Assembly: GCA_947492475.1 (NCBI GenBank)
Contig: CANLNM010000004.1
Coordinates: forward strand, 186,001 to 250,000
Length of the DNA stretch: 64,000 bases
Direction: 5' to 3'
Origin: an uncultured Paracoccaceae bacterium
GTDB taxonomy: Bacteria > Pseudomonadota > Alphaproteobacteria > Rhodobacterales > Rhodobacteraceae
Shown: in pieces, positions 1-8,197 of the stretch
Position numbering within the stretch: the stretch's first letter is position 1
Layout of the letters: each line of letters starts with the position of its first letter
Program-made: the position numbers and the translations under genes
Notes under the pieces: generated by a model
What the model was told of the DNA's origin: nothing
The model's database searches: none
The model's input: only the letters and a program-made list of their open reading frames with translations

Positions 1-290
1 GCGTCGCCAGAACCCTTGACCCCCACATCAATATTTGGGAAGTCGCCCACCCAATCGTTGAAGATTACATCAAAGATCGCATTGGCCCCCGCGCAATGGT
101 TCGGGATATGAGCAAAGCCATTATGGTATTGGGACGGTTTGGTCCCAGGTTGCCAGAAGCCATTGAACAATTGCTCGTCCAGAAGTCACAGCTTCAACAA
201 CCTGCACAGCCCAAACCTATTCTACCTGCCGTTTTCTGGGCGTTGATTGGCGCAGGTATCACAGTGATGACAATGCTCGCATTGACCTAA
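1..290 (+). CDS. ubiB: UbiB-type protein kinase-like (ubiquinone biosynthesis), 3' end only
   Basis: This is the last ~95 codons of a gene that begins before the window; the open frame runs from base 3 to the TAA at 288-290. The segment ARTLDPHINIWE followed by a DYIKDRIGPR-like stretch matches the C-terminal region of UbiB/ABC1-family proteins. These are membrane-associated atypical kinase-fold ATPases needed for ubiquinone synthesis. The extreme C-terminus (from about PAVFWALIGAG) is a hydrophobic membrane segment, as expected for UbiB. The kinase-like core is outside the window, so the call rests on the tail alone. It converges on flgD with a 9-base gap and marks the left edge of the flagellar cluster. 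Confidence 0.75.
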   Translation, partial: VARTLDPHINIWEVAHPIVEDYIKDRIGPRAMVRDMSKAIMVLGRFGPRLPEAIEQLLVQKSQLQQPAQPKPILPAVFWALIGAGITVMTMLALT

Positions 291-299
291 ACCAAGAAA

Positions 300-959
300 T
301 TACGATCCATTTCGAAGTGCCGTGACACCCGACGCAGCAACATGAACGCCACTGGACAGGAGTAGAACCGTTTGATGGCCGTTGCTTTGAACCTCCATCA
401 CTTCCGTGTAAACTTCTACAGGGTCCTGCGTGACCAAATCATCGCCACTAAAATTGGCAAGCTCAAAGCTGTATAGACCCGTTGGCAGAGGCGTACCGTT
501 GCTGTCCAAACCGTCCCATTCGTAGGGGTCAGTAGTCGCAGGAATCTCTCGACGATCAACCTCTGATCCCCATCGGTCCCGAATGACGAGCTCTGTTCGG
601 TCGGCAACCGTCAGCGGATTGGGAGAAACAGTAACGCTATTGGTACCATCCCATTCAGCAGGTGCGATTGCACGTGCTTCTTTTCCAACCCAAGATGCCA
701 TGTCCGACATTCCTGACGCCGCCAATTGACCAGACAGAGCGCTGAGCAAGTCATTGGTCAAAACTTGCTGTTCGACCCCGGAGAATGTCGCGAGTTGAAC
801 CGCGTAATCGGATGAATCCACTGGATTGAGCGGGTCCTGGTTTTGCATTTGAACAGTCAGCATTTTCAGAAAGGTTTCGAAATCTGAACTAACTGACGAG
901 GTTGCATTCGTCGTTGCTGAATGGGTCGTGGTGCTCGCACCAGCCGAATTTACTTCCAT
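300..959 (-). CDS. flgD: Flagellar hook assembly (capping) protein FlgD
   Basis: A 219-residue protein. FlgD forms the temporary cap under which FlgE hook subunits polymerise. Residues about 27-75 carry the diagnostic core, with FLKMLTVQMQNQDPLNPVDS and then a conserved SGVEQ. The C-terminal half (about 105-190) resembles the FlgD Ig/tudor-like region, including the DGLDSNGTPLPTGLY stretch. The ATG is preceded by AGAGGA. It lies 12 bases downstream of fliK on the same strand, so the two hook genes, one capping and one measuring length, form an operon. Length and motif are normal for alphaproteobacteria. Confidence 0.93.
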   Translation of the reverse strand: MEVNSAGASTTTHSATTNATSSVSSDFETFLKMLTVQMQNQDPLNPVDSSDYAVQLATFSGVEQQVLTNDLLSALSGQLAASGMSDMASWVGKEARAIAPAEWDGTNSVTVSPNPLTVADRTELVIRDRWGSEVDRREIPATTDPYEWDGLDSNGTPLPTGLYSFELANFSGDDLVTQDPVEVYTEVMEVQSNGHQTVLLLSSGVHVAASGVTALRNGS

Positions 960-971
960 CGTGGGATCCTC

Positions 972-2984
972 TTAAAGTCTAATGTCTAAATCGGACAACA
1001 ATGCCCGCTCGGTTGGAACTTCATCGGGTGCATCACCAGGCTCAACGGAGCTTTGTGTGTGTGATTGCTCGCTGGATTCACTATCACTGTTTTGTGAACC
1101 TTGTTGTCCGAACGCAAAATCAATTGATGTATATCCAAGCGCCCGAAATTCCTCAGCGAGCACATCGATATGGCGGCGCATCAAATCAGTGGTTTCGGGA
1201 CGCTCTGTATTAATCGTCAAAACCAACGAGGTCTCCGTTGCCGAAAGGCTTAGCTTAACCCTCCCCAGCTCTTCTGGATTTAGGCTAATCTCAGTTGTTC
1301 CAGTTTGCGAAACTGAGATATTCGCAGCGATCTGGCGCGCAACGTTCGATGCCAATTGTGGATTATGAGGCGATGTATTGACCGAGTTTAATCGCGCCTC
1401 TGCTGTCTTAATTTCAGTGTCAACCTGTGTCGCCTGAGCGATTAACATGTCGGAACTGGCTTCGACGTCCACTGGGGCCAATGGTGAAAACGCAACATTC
1501 TGGCTCATCGCAATTGGCGTGGCGACGGCAATGTCCGGGCGTTCAGGAAGCGCGGTCGGTGTTTTTCCCACTGGGCGTTCATTTACCGCATCGCGCAGTG
1601 TACCAAACTTGATTTCTTTCCTCTCAGGTTGCTTCGCATCCACGATAGGCACTGGGTTTGCCTTACTGGTAACCAATGGTGCCGAAGGCATCGTCGCGCT
1701 AGGCGTCGAATTCTGGTGTTTGTTATCTATCGGCGGATTCAAAGGCGCTCGATCATATGTCAAATCTGTGTCAGCTGCTGACTGTACCAACGGGGCCGGT
1801 ATTGTTTTGCTTTGCGTTCGTACTGGAATAGTGTTGCTAATTAGGTTCGTCGTCTCCGCTCGCACAGAACCGGCAACCTGTCTTTCAGCATTTTCCGCTC
1901 GACCTGACTGAGGAACAACATCCATTTTTTCATGACGCAGCCCACCCACTTCGACAGGTTTTTCGGCGGATATCGGCTTGACCTCTTGCGCAGTCGGAGT
2001 CGCGTTTTGAACCGAAGGTTGATGCGATCGCTTTCCCAAAACGTCTGTCATCAATTGGACTGGCGAACTCGGTGATTTGGCGACTTGGGCAATCTGCTCT
2101 TCACCCTTTGCTGACGACAATCGCGGTTCATTCATAGACGTTTGCGATGCGATCTCACCCGGCATCTGCGCCCCAAGAAGGGCATGAAACCTTTGCTGCG
2201 CTACATTGATCCGGACGGGCACAGCATTTCCGTCTTCTACCGGTGCCGCAATAGCTTTACCAATTTCTACAGCTTGAACAGAATTCTCCAACTTTCGCGT
2301 GGCTAATTCTGATGTTTGACCTCGCTGATCGCCCGGATTGCCAAAACTCACATCCTGTGACTTCGTTTCACCTCTTATGGCAATAACCTCAGAATGATTT
2401 ACCTTCAGAATTGGAAAATCTTGCCGCTCAAAAGTGGTGAATTTTACCGGTTCATTTGGATTAGATGTCTGAGCAACTATTCCTGATGCATCAGTGGCTG
2501 AATGACGTCCAATGAGATTCGTCTCAGTTTCTTCGGGTTGGTTTGGCTGAGCGACCGGATCGCTATCGTTTGACACCGTTTGCATCGGAGCCAATGGATT
2601 TGGTTGCTCTTCTACGGTGGAAGTAGGGACTGAATTCTGTTCACCACTTAGCGCGATATTTGCCCCGATGGGCATATATCGCGGAGTATGCATATCAGGT
2701 TGGGCCACCAACCTGCCCTCAGAAGCGTCCTCGCTGGAGCGATCGTCGCCATCGATATCTGGCTCTTCGACCATTTCTGCATCGGGCAATTCTACCTCAG
2801 GTACGGGCTCAGGTACGGGGAGGACCGGAGTACTTTCTGCTTCAATATTCTGCAGCACAGCCAAAAAACCGGTATCGCGCAATGTTTCATTCACGGCACT
2901 TATCGGGTTGATGGTCCCCTCTGACGAAAGCGGAAACACCAGACTGTTCGGCCCAATTATCGAGGAAGTTGATTCGCTTGCCAT
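972..2984 (-). CDS. fliK: Flagellar hook-length control protein FliK
   Basis: About 670 residues. Most of the protein is low-complexity, rich in Pro, Ser, Thr, Glu and Gln, as expected for the ruler part of FliK. The C-terminal ~90 residues hold the conserved FliK domain: SLNPEELGRVKLSLS, then RRHIDVLAEEFRALGY. FliK measures hook length and triggers the FlhB switch to filament-type export. The frame is open to a TTG at 3023, but the ATG at 2984 is the more likely start; neither has a strong ribosome binding site. The next gene upstream is divergent (start 3090). The protein is longer than the enteric FliK (~400 aa), which is common in this group. Confidence 0.88.
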   Translation of the reverse strand: MASESTSSIIGPNSLVFPLSSEGTINPISAVNETLRDTGFLAVLQNIEAESTPVLPVPEPVPEVELPDAEMVEEPDIDGDDRSSEDASEGRLVAQPDMHTPRYMPIGANIALSGEQNSVPTSTVEEQPNPLAPMQTVSNDSDPVAQPNQPEETETNLIGRHSATDASGIVAQTSNPNEPVKFTTFERQDFPILKVNHSEVIAIRGETKSQDVSFGNPGDQRGQTSELATRKLENSVQAVEIGKAIAAPVEDGNAVPVRINVAQQRFHALLGAQMPGEIASQTSMNEPRLSSAKGEEQIAQVAKSPSSPVQLMTDVLGKRSHQPSVQNATPTAQEVKPISAEKPVEVGGLRHEKMDVVPQSGRAENAERQVAGSVRAETTNLISNTIPVRTQSKTIPAPLVQSAADTDLTYDRAPLNPPIDNKHQNSTPSATMPSAPLVTSKANPVPIVDAKQPERKEIKFGTLRDAVNERPVGKTPTALPERPDIAVATPIAMSQNVAFSPLAPVDVEASSDMLIAQATQVDTEIKTAEARLNSVNTSPHNPQLASNVARQIAANISVSQTGTTEISLNPEELGRVKLSLSATETSLVLTINTERPETTDLMRRHIDVLAEEFRALGYTSIDFAFGQQGSQNSDSESSEQSHTQSSVEPGDAPDEVPTERALLSDLDIRL

Positions 2985-3089
2985 TTTATATCCATGCTTC
3001 AATTCATAAGCAGAATGACTCAAATAGCTTACTCAATCTTTACCAGTTTCAAGACACACTCAATCAAATGTAAGAATTTGGAGCACGAT

Positions 3090-3377
3090 ATGATTGTAGG
3101 TGATTCTAATAATGGATCGGTAAACGGCATCGTCCCCACCACGAATAATGACGCCCAATTGCGTGAAGCAGCGCTCCAACTTGAGGCCACTTTTCTTTCA
3201 GAAATGCTAAAATCTGCCGGGCTTGGCGAAGCGTCAAAATCATTTGGCGGAGGTATAGGAGAAGATCAATTTTCTTCTTTCTTGCGACAGGCCCAGGCCG
3301 AAGAAATGGCAAGAAGTGGCGGTATAGGATTGGCAGAATCCTTGTTCAACTCCCTGAAAGAACGCCAAAATGGATAA
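3090..3377 (+). CDS. FlgJ-type rod-binding protein (no muramidase domain)
   Basis: 95 residues from the ATG at 3090, which has GGAG at 3080-3083; the frame is open further upstream but without an equally good start. The protein contains essentially one domain, the rod-binding N-terminal part of FlgJ. Its motif is an aromatic/acidic helix EATFLSEMLKSAGLG followed by GGGIGEDQFSSFL and a final AESLF. FlgJ scaffolds rod assembly in the periplasm. The C-terminal peptidoglycan hydrolase of enteric FlgJ is absent, as is usual in alphaproteobacteria, where a separate enzyme opens the wall. It overlaps the next gene by 8 bases. Confidence 0.8.
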   Translation: MIVGDSNNGSVNGIVPTTNNDAQLREAALQLEATFLSEMLKSAGLGEASKSFGGGIGEDQFSSFLRQAQAEEMARSGGIGLAESLFNSLKERQNG

Positions 3378-3711
3378 ACGCGTGGTAAAAGATCTTCTGA
3401 ACCTATTGGATGAAGAACGAGAAGTGATTCTAGAAGGTCGCTTTGAAAAGCTTGAATCATCAAGTGCACGTAAATCAGCTTTGTTTATCAAACTGAATGA
3501 AGTGTCCGCTGACGAACGATCCCTGACAATGCTCGCCGCAACGGTATCTAGGAATCAGGCGTTGCTTCGCGCAGCCATGCGCGGACTGGCCGACGCCAGC
3601 AAACGAATCAAAGACGTGCAACGCGCGCACGGAACATTGTCGACCTATAATGGAAATGGGCAAGTTTCCAATTATACACCAACAAAGCCAGCGTTTGAAA
3701 AGAAGGCCTAA
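3370..3711 (+). CDS. FlgN-like flagellar export chaperone (putative)
   Basis: 113 residues, predicted almost wholly alpha-helical, with an acidic N-terminal helix (LLNLLDEEREVILEGRFEKL) and a basic second helix. This size, helix pattern and place fit FlgN-family proteins, cytosolic chaperones for the hook-filament junction proteins FlgK and FlgL. The start overlaps the rod-binding gene by 8 bases, indicating translational coupling. The sequence has no invariant motif to settle the family, so the call relies on composition and neighbours. It is the last gene before the flagellin promoter region. Confidence 0.55.
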   Translation: MDKRVVKDLLNLLDEEREVILEGRFEKLESSSARKSALFIKLNEVSADERSLTMLAATVSRNQALLRAAMRGLADASKRIKDVQRAHGTLSTYNGNGQVSNYTPTKPAFEKKA

Positions 3712-3918
3712 AACTTTAATCAAAACCGCTGAACACGAAGCTTTGCTGTTAGTAATTCATTTATTGCTTCCCCCCAAACTCAACCTGCATCCGATTGGGA
3801 TGGCGCTGATCTACCACAGTAGATGATCGCAACTGTCAGAATGACGTGTCCTGCCGCTTTGAATGAGCGGTCTATTTAAATCCGGGCGTTGAAACGCCCT
3901 TGTAAAAGGAACTCAAGA
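3712..3918 (+). promoter_or_regulatory. Flagellin upstream region and 5' leader
   Basis: 207 bases with no credible gene. The region must hold the flagellin promoter, but no convincing sigma-54 (TGGCAC-N5-TTGC) or sigma-28 (TAAAG...GCCGATAA) element could be found by eye. Two short inverted repeats occur near the 3' end: CCGCT/AGCGG at 3854-3870, and the stronger stem at 3884-3899, listed separately. The ribosome binding site AAGGA is at 3906-3910. Confidence 0.4.
3884..3899 (+). promoter_or_regulatory. Stem-loop in flagellin 5' leader, candidate FlbT-responsive element
   Basis: GGGCGT (3884-3889) pairs perfectly with ACGCCC (3894-3899) around a TGAA tetraloop. It sits 6 bases before the AAGGA ribosome binding site and 20 bases before the flagellin ATG. 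In Caulobacter, FlbT acts post-transcriptionally on the flagellin mRNA 5' leader, and flbT is encoded just downstream here, so this stem is a natural candidate target. The structure is read directly from the sequence; the regulatory role is inferred. Confidence 0.45.
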
Positions 3919-5112
3919 ATGTCCAGCATTCTGACCAACAATGGCGCAATGGTCGCGCTGCAAACTCTGAAATCCATCAACAACCAACTGGGTGATACTC
4001 AGGGTATGATCTCAACGGGTAAATCCGTTGCATCCGCCAAAGACAACTCCGCGGTTTGGGCGATTTCCAAAGTGATGGAATCTGATGTCAAAGGCTTCAA
4101 AGCCATTTCTGACAGCCTTGCACTGGGTGAATCTACGGTTGCTGTTGCCAGCAACGCGTCCGAAACAATCACTGACCTTCTGACGCAGATGAAGGGCAAA
4201 ATTGTTGCCGCACAAGAAGACAACGTTGATCGCGGTAAAATCAACGATGACGTTACTGCGTTGAAAGATCAGATTAACTCTGTTGTTTCAGCGGCGCAGT
4301 TCAACGGTTTGAACCTGATTGATGGGTCTCAAGGTGCAACAATTGATGTTTTGTCCTCTTTGGATCGTGATGCGTCTGGTACTGTAACAGCGTCCAACAT
4401 CAGTGTGTCCACCCAGGATTTGTCCACAGGTGGTTACACTGCAGCGGCGGTGTTTACCGGTACGACTGGTGTTTCAACCAGCGCTGATGTGTTTGGGATG
4501 ACAATTGATGACGGTTCAAGCGACTCTGTTGTTATTGTCGACCCCACTTTCGCCGCAGGTGATAAAATTTCTTTGACTGTGGGTGAAGAGGAGGTTTCGT
4601 ACACCTTCACCGCAGATGACGTTGCAGCTACCACGCCAGAAGATATCGCAGCGGTTGGATTGCGCGCTGCATTGCAAGCGACTGGGCTTGCGATCGATGT
4701 GGATTTTAGTTCTACGGGTACATTGGATATCACCAACAACACTGGGAACGACCTTACAATCTCTGGTCAGTTTACCAATGCCGGTTCTGGTGGCCTTGGT
4801 GCACTTGCAGCGATTGATGTTTCAACGGCTCTTGGTGCATCCGCTGCGTTGGGGTCCATCGAAACTTTGATTGACACAGCGATTTCTGCATCGGCGTCCT
4901 TTGGTTCGGTACAAGGTCGGATTGAAACTCAGTCTGATTTTATCTCCAAACTGACCGACTCCTTGAAATCCGGTATCGGGTCAATGGTAGATGCGGACAT
5001 GGAAGAGGCATCAGCCCGTCTGCAGGCGCTTCAGGTTCAACAACAGCTGGGTACCCAGTCGTTGTCGATCGCCAACCAGGCGCCTCAGTCTATCCTGTCG
5101 CTCTTCCGTTAA
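3919..5112 (+). CDS. fliC: Flagellin (filament subunit)
   Basis: 397 residues starting at MSSILTNNGAM (ATG 3919, AAGGA 9 bases upstream); an in-frame start at 3889 would add an unlikely basic extension. The N-terminal D0/D1 region (to about residue 140) has the flagellin pattern SAKDNSAVWAISKVM and LTQMKGKIVAAQEDN. The C-terminal D1/D0 region ends in QQQLGTQSLSIANQAPQSILSLFR, typical of alphaproteobacterial flagellins. The variable centre (about 150-310) is Thr, Ser and Ala rich and could be the surface-exposed, modifiable part. Only one flagellin gene is present in this cluster. FlaF and FlbT follow directly. Confidence 0.95.
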   Translation: MSSILTNNGAMVALQTLKSINNQLGDTQGMISTGKSVASAKDNSAVWAISKVMESDVKGFKAISDSLALGESTVAVASNASETITDLLTQMKGKIVAAQEDNVDRGKINDDVTALKDQINSVVSAAQFNGLNLIDGSQGATIDVLSSLDRDASGTVTASNISVSTQDLSTGGYTAAAVFTGTTGVSTSADVFGMTIDDGSSDSVVIVDPTFAAGDKISLTVGEEEVSYTFTADDVAATTPEDIAAVGLRAALQATGLAIDVDFSSTGTLDITNNTGNDLTISGQFTNAGSGGLGALAAIDVSTALGASAALGSIETLIDTAISASASFGSVQGRIETQSDFISKLTDSLKSGIGSMVDADMEEASARLQALQVQQQLGTQSLSIANQAPQSILSLFR

Positions 5113-5121
5113 GGGCAACCG

Positions 5122-5141
5122 GGGAGGCGTCCGCGCCTCCC
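5122..5141 (+). terminator. Hairpin after flagellin gene
   Basis: GGGAGGCG (5122-5129) and CGCCTCCC (5134-5141) form a perfect 8-bp GC-rich stem with a TCCG tetraloop, 10 bases after the flagellin stop. The flanks AAGGG/CCCTT can extend pairing. There is no U-tract, so it may act as a 3' mRNA-stabilising stem or a partial terminator, giving more flagellin than FlaF/FlbT mRNA. Confidence 0.55.
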
Positions 5142-5153
5142 TACCCCTTAGAC

Positions 5154-5170
5154 CTGCGATAAAATCGCAG
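5154..5170 (+). promoter_or_regulatory. Second hairpin between flagellin and flaF
   Basis: CTGCGAT (5154-5160) and ATCGCAG (5164-5170) are perfect complements separated by AAA. The stem lies 12 bases after the first hairpin and 21 bases before the flaF ribosome binding site (AAGGA, 5191-5195). Tandem stems between flagellin and its own regulators suggest processing or attenuation. Confidence 0.4.
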
Positions 5171-5202
5171 ATGCCGCCACTCCGTCCCGAAAGGACACCG
5201 AC

Positions 5203-5577
5203 GTGAACGCCATTTTTCAAGCTCAACAAGCTTATGCGCCAAAAAACTCTCCTTTTCGCACAGGGCGATCAGCAGAAGTTCAACTCTTTGGCCAAATCAC
5301 CAATCGCTTACGCAAAGCATCACAAAATCTTCCCGCTTCCTTTCCAGACCTTGTGACCGCGTTGCACGAAAACAGACGTATGTGGCACCACTTTGCCGCA
5401 GAAGTTGCGGATGATGACAACGCCCTTCCCCGGGATCTGCGCGCTAGGTTATTCTACCTCGCTGAATTCACGGATCATCACTCCAGACTGGCCCTTAAAA
5501 ACGAAGCAGACGTTTCGCTGCTCATTGAAATCAACACCTCTGTTATGCGTGGTTTGAATTCACAGGAGGCAAGCTAA
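5203..5577 (+). CDS. flaF: Flagellar biosynthesis regulator FlaF
   Basis: 124 residues from a GTG start at 5203 with AAGGA at 5191-5195. The N-terminus (AQQAYA...RTGRSAEVQLFGQITNRL) and the later LFYLAEFT segment match FlaF. In Caulobacter FlaF is needed for flagellin synthesis or secretion and acts opposite to FlbT. The gene overlaps flbT by one base (TAATG), so the two are translated together. Its place directly behind flagellin is the classic alphaproteobacterial arrangement. Confidence 0.9.
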   Translation: MNAIFQAQQAYAPKNSPFRTGRSAEVQLFGQITNRLRKASQNLPASFPDLVTALHENRRMWHHFAAEVADDDNALPRDLRARLFYLAEFTDHHSRLALKNEADVSLLIEINTSVMRGLNSQEAS

Positions 5578-5987
5578 TGTCCGGATTGGTCTTAAAGCTT
5601 GGTCCCAAAGAGCGCATTCTTGTGAACGGAGCGGTCATTGAAAATGGAGAGCGGCGATCCCGCCTCTCTGTTTTGACGCCAAACGCAAACATCCTGCGCC
5701 TTCGCGACGCAATTCGTCCGGACGAGGTCAACACCCCAGTTCGACGAGTGTGTTACATTGCTCAGCTCGTTTTATCCGGTGACGCCTCAGAAGAAGAAGC
5801 TGAGCTGCAACTCATGCGCGGAATAGAGCAGCTTAGCTTGGTTCTAACCGACACCGACAGCAAACTATACTTAGACGCTGCGACTCAAGCCGTCCAAGAA
5901 GGCGAGTTTTATCGTGCATTAAAACAATTGCGTGCACTTCTTCCGAGAGAGGAACGTTTGCTCGCGACAGCCCCGAGATTGTCATGA
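5577..5987 (+). CDS. flbT: Flagellin post-transcriptional regulator FlbT
   Basis: 136 residues. The N-terminal beta-rich part GLVLKLGPKERILVNGAVIENG and the later VCYIAQLVLSG segment are characteristic of FlbT. FlbT couples flagellin translation to completion of the hook by acting on flagellin mRNA in other alphaproteobacteria. It overlaps flaF by one base and the next gene by four (ATGA), so flaF-flbT-DUF1217 form one translational unit. A possible target stem lies at 3884-3899 in the flagellin leader. Confidence 0.92.
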   Translation: MSGLVLKLGPKERILVNGAVIENGERRSRLSVLTPNANILRLRDAIRPDEVNTPVRRVCYIAQLVLSGDASEEEAELQLMRGIEQLSLVLTDTDSKLYLDAATQAVQEGEFYRALKQLRALLPREERLLATAPRLS

Positions 5988-6790
5988 CCTATCAACCCGT
6001 TGTTCCCATTTCCGGTTATGCTGGCTGGCGATTCCTAAATAGAACGTTGGATATGCAAAAGCAGGCTTTCGAAGAAAGCAGCACCATTGTCCGAAAAAGC
6101 GACTATTTCCGTGAGAACATAACCAAGATCAAGTCCGCAGAGGAGTTGGTTGGGAACCGCCGGTTGCTAGAAGTTGCCCTTGGGGCCTTTGGGCTGGATG
6201 ACGATATAAACAACAAGTTCTACATCGAGAAAGTTCTTTCTGAAGGAACAATCAACGATGATTCCCTTGCAAATAAGTTGTCCGACAAACGCTATGCTGC
6301 GTTTTCAGAAGCGTTTGGATTTGGAAATATGGGGGGGTCAGGTCGCGTACGATTTGACGGCTTCGCCGATGAAATCCTAGAAAAATACGACGACAGACAG
6401 TTCGAATTGGCGGTAGGGGAACAAGATAACTCAATGCGGTTAGCACTAAACATGCCATCCGCATTGGACGAAGTTTTGTCCAACTCATCGACGATTGATG
6501 GCCAATGGTTTTCATTGATGGGGAACACCCCAATCCGAACGATGTTTGAAACTGCACTTGGTTTTTCAAGTAGCTTTGGGTCATTGGACATTGACCTTCA
6601 ACTTTCGAACTTCAAAGAACGCTCTGAAAGTGTTTTTGGCACCAGTGACCTTTCTGAATTTCAAGACAGCGAAATGCAGGAAAAACTCACACGCTTGTTT
6701 TTGGTGCAGTCAGAAATCAATGCGATTGGCAACTTGGGAAGCAACTCAATCGCATTGACTTTGCTACAGTCTGCACCTCGATATTATTAA
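5984..6790 (+). CDS. DUF1217 family flagellar-cluster protein
   Basis: 268 residues, mostly helical, beginning with a VVPISGYAGWRFLNRTLDMQ stretch. The repeated pattern of short helices, the LLEVALGAFGLDDD motif and the KAEAFGFG-like end of the first half fit DUF1217. That family is confined largely to flagellated alphaproteobacteria and is found near flagellar genes. It has no signal peptide or membrane segment. Its role is unknown; it may be an exported or assembly-related flagellar factor. It overlaps flbT by four bases and converges on fliI with only 2 bases between the stops. Confidence 0.7.
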   Translation: MTYQPVVPISGYAGWRFLNRTLDMQKQAFEESSTIVRKSDYFRENITKIKSAEELVGNRRLLEVALGAFGLDDDINNKFYIEKVLSEGTINDDSLANKLSDKRYAAFSEAFGFGNMGGSGRVRFDGFADEILEKYDDRQFELAVGEQDNSMRLALNMPSALDEVLSNSSTIDGQWFSLMGNTPIRTMFETALGFSSSFGSLDIDLQLSNFKERSESVFGTSDLSEFQDSEMQEKLTRLFLVQSEINAIGNLGSNSIALTLLQSAPRYY

Positions 6791-6792
6791 AT

Positions 6793-8115
6793 CTACCTTT
6801 GACTGGTTGGATGCAACGCACGGCGTAATTCCGCAAAGCTGGCTGTAATGTTGGGCTTTTGTGCCATTCCAATAAACGCATCCAGCTGTGGATAGATTTG
6901 AATGGCTTCATCCACCTTTGGATCTGTACCACTCACATACAATCCAGACTGGATCATCAATTCAGAACGATCATACGACCCCAAGGTGGAACGAGCAGTA
7001 GAAATAAGTGCGTTTTCAGTGTCTGTCGCGACAGAAGGCAACGATCGCGACACTGACCGCAGTAGATCCACGGCCGGAAATCGACCTCGTTCTGCAATTT
7101 CTCGATCAAGCACAACATGCCCGTCCAAAACTCCACGTAACATGTCGGCAACTGGCTCATCCATGTCAGATCCTGCGACCAAAACGCTAAAAACTGCCGT
7201 TATGTCACCTTGGTTATGCTCTCCTGGGCCGGCGCGCTCGCACAGGCTTGCAATCGCGGGACCGGTTGACGCAGGATAACCGCGCAAAGATGCTGGCTCT
7301 CCACCTGCAACAGCAAGCTCGCGATGTGCCTCCGCAAATCGAGTTACTGAATCCACAAGCAATAAAACCTGCAAGCCCTGATCCCGGTAAAACTCTGCAA
7401 CTGACATTGCCGCCCATGCACAGCGCCGTCGGATTTGAGGCGCGCGATCAGATGTTGCCGCCACTACGACTGACCGCGCAAGCCCTTCTTCCCCCAATAC
7501 CGTTTCAACAAAATCTCGAACCTCTCGACCGCGTTCACCGACCAGGGCAATTACAATTACATCGGCCTGAACGCCCTTGGCAAAGTTTCCCAACAATGTC
7601 GATTTCCCCACACCTGAACCTGCGAACAAACCGATACGTTGTCCTTTCGCAAGAGGTAACAAAGTGTCAAAAACTGCGAGCCCGGTCGGCAATCGTTCCC
7701 CCATTGCGCGTCTATGATTTGGCGCGGGCGGAGAAGCCTGCAACGGCCGTTTCTGTGTTCCCGGCAGCAAGGCACGTCCATCAAGAGGATTCCCATCGGG
7801 ATCAATCACCCGACCAATCCAGTTCATATGAGGTCGAAACGGGGCGGGCGGGTCAATTCGCACCATGTCGCCGACACAAACACCATCAACCGGACCTTCG
7901 GGCAGCACAATCGCACGCCCTTCAATTAGCTTGATGACTTCGGATCGAATAGAAACATCGGATAATATCCGCGCTCTATCCCCAAGTTTTACACGGTCGC
8001 CAAGACCTTCTACTGCAATTCGCCCACCTGACGCGCTCACGACTCTGCCCACGGGATGGACAATTCGATGGGCGCTAATTGCAGCTGCGGTTTGTTCAAA
8101 AAGACATTCTGTCAT
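6793..8115 (-). CDS. fliI: Flagellum-specific export ATPase FliI
   Basis: 440 residues. Walker A is GSGVGKST (about residues 165-173), preceded by LAKGQRIGLFA; Walker B is LLLVDSVTRFAEA. The ESLPSVA-like catalytic region appears as SLPSVATDTENA. FliI is the cytoplasmic hexameric ATPase that, with FliH and FliJ, feeds substrates to the export gate. It is transcribed alone, divergently from flgB, with an 82-base intergenic region containing an inverted repeat. Length and motifs are normal. Confidence 0.95.
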   Translation of the reverse strand: MTECLFEQTAAAISAHRIVHPVGRVVSASGGRIAVEGLGDRVKLGDRARILSDVSIRSEVIKLIEGRAIVLPEGPVDGVCVGDMVRIDPPAPFRPHMNWIGRVIDPDGNPLDGRALLPGTQKRPLQASPPAPNHRRAMGERLPTGLAVFDTLLPLAKGQRIGLFAGSGVGKSTLLGNFAKGVQADVIVIALVGERGREVRDFVETVLGEEGLARSVVVAATSDRAPQIRRRCAWAAMSVAEFYRDQGLQVLLLVDSVTRFAEAHRELAVAGGEPASLRGYPASTGPAIASLCERAGPGEHNQGDITAVFSVLVAGSDMDEPVADMLRGVLDGHVVLDREIAERGRFPAVDLLRSVSRSLPSVATDTENALISTARSTLGSYDRSELMIQSGLYVSGTDPKVDEAIQIYPQLDAFIGMAQKPNITASFAELRRALHPTSQR

Positions 8116-8145
8116 CGCGCTATTCCTTCTGCCGACAACTCGATC

Positions 8146-8163
8146 TTAAGGAATCACCCTTAA
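8146..8163. promoter_or_regulatory. Inverted repeat in the fliI/flgB divergent promoter
   Basis: TTAAGG-AATCAC-CCTTAA is a perfect 6-bp inverted repeat between the divergent fliI and flgB starts. The TTAA halves recall CtrA half-sites, but the spacing is 10 rather than 7 bases. It may bind a dimeric regulator that controls both transcripts. Confidence 0.35.
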
Positions 8164-8197
8164 AGCATAATTTATATCGCTCGAGGGAGAAGCCCCG

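Noticed and set aside
982-2924. Several long plus-strand open frames opposite fliK
   Set aside because: They lie antisense to the low-complexity fliK coding region, have no ribosome binding sites and no family features; fliK itself has a clear C-terminal domain.
3712-3918. Possible sigma-54 or sigma-28 promoter before flagellin
   Set aside because: No sequence matched both elements of either consensus with correct spacing; only a general leader region is reported.
7248-7934. 228-codon plus-strand frame opposite fliI
   Set aside because: It is antisense to an unmistakable ATPase gene with Walker motifs, and its Pro/Gln/His-rich product is typical of a shadow frame.
8160-8174. CtrA-like box before flgB (TTAA-N7-TTTA)
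   Set aside because: The second half-site is mismatched and the first half belongs to the perfect inverted repeat at 8146-8163, which is the better description.
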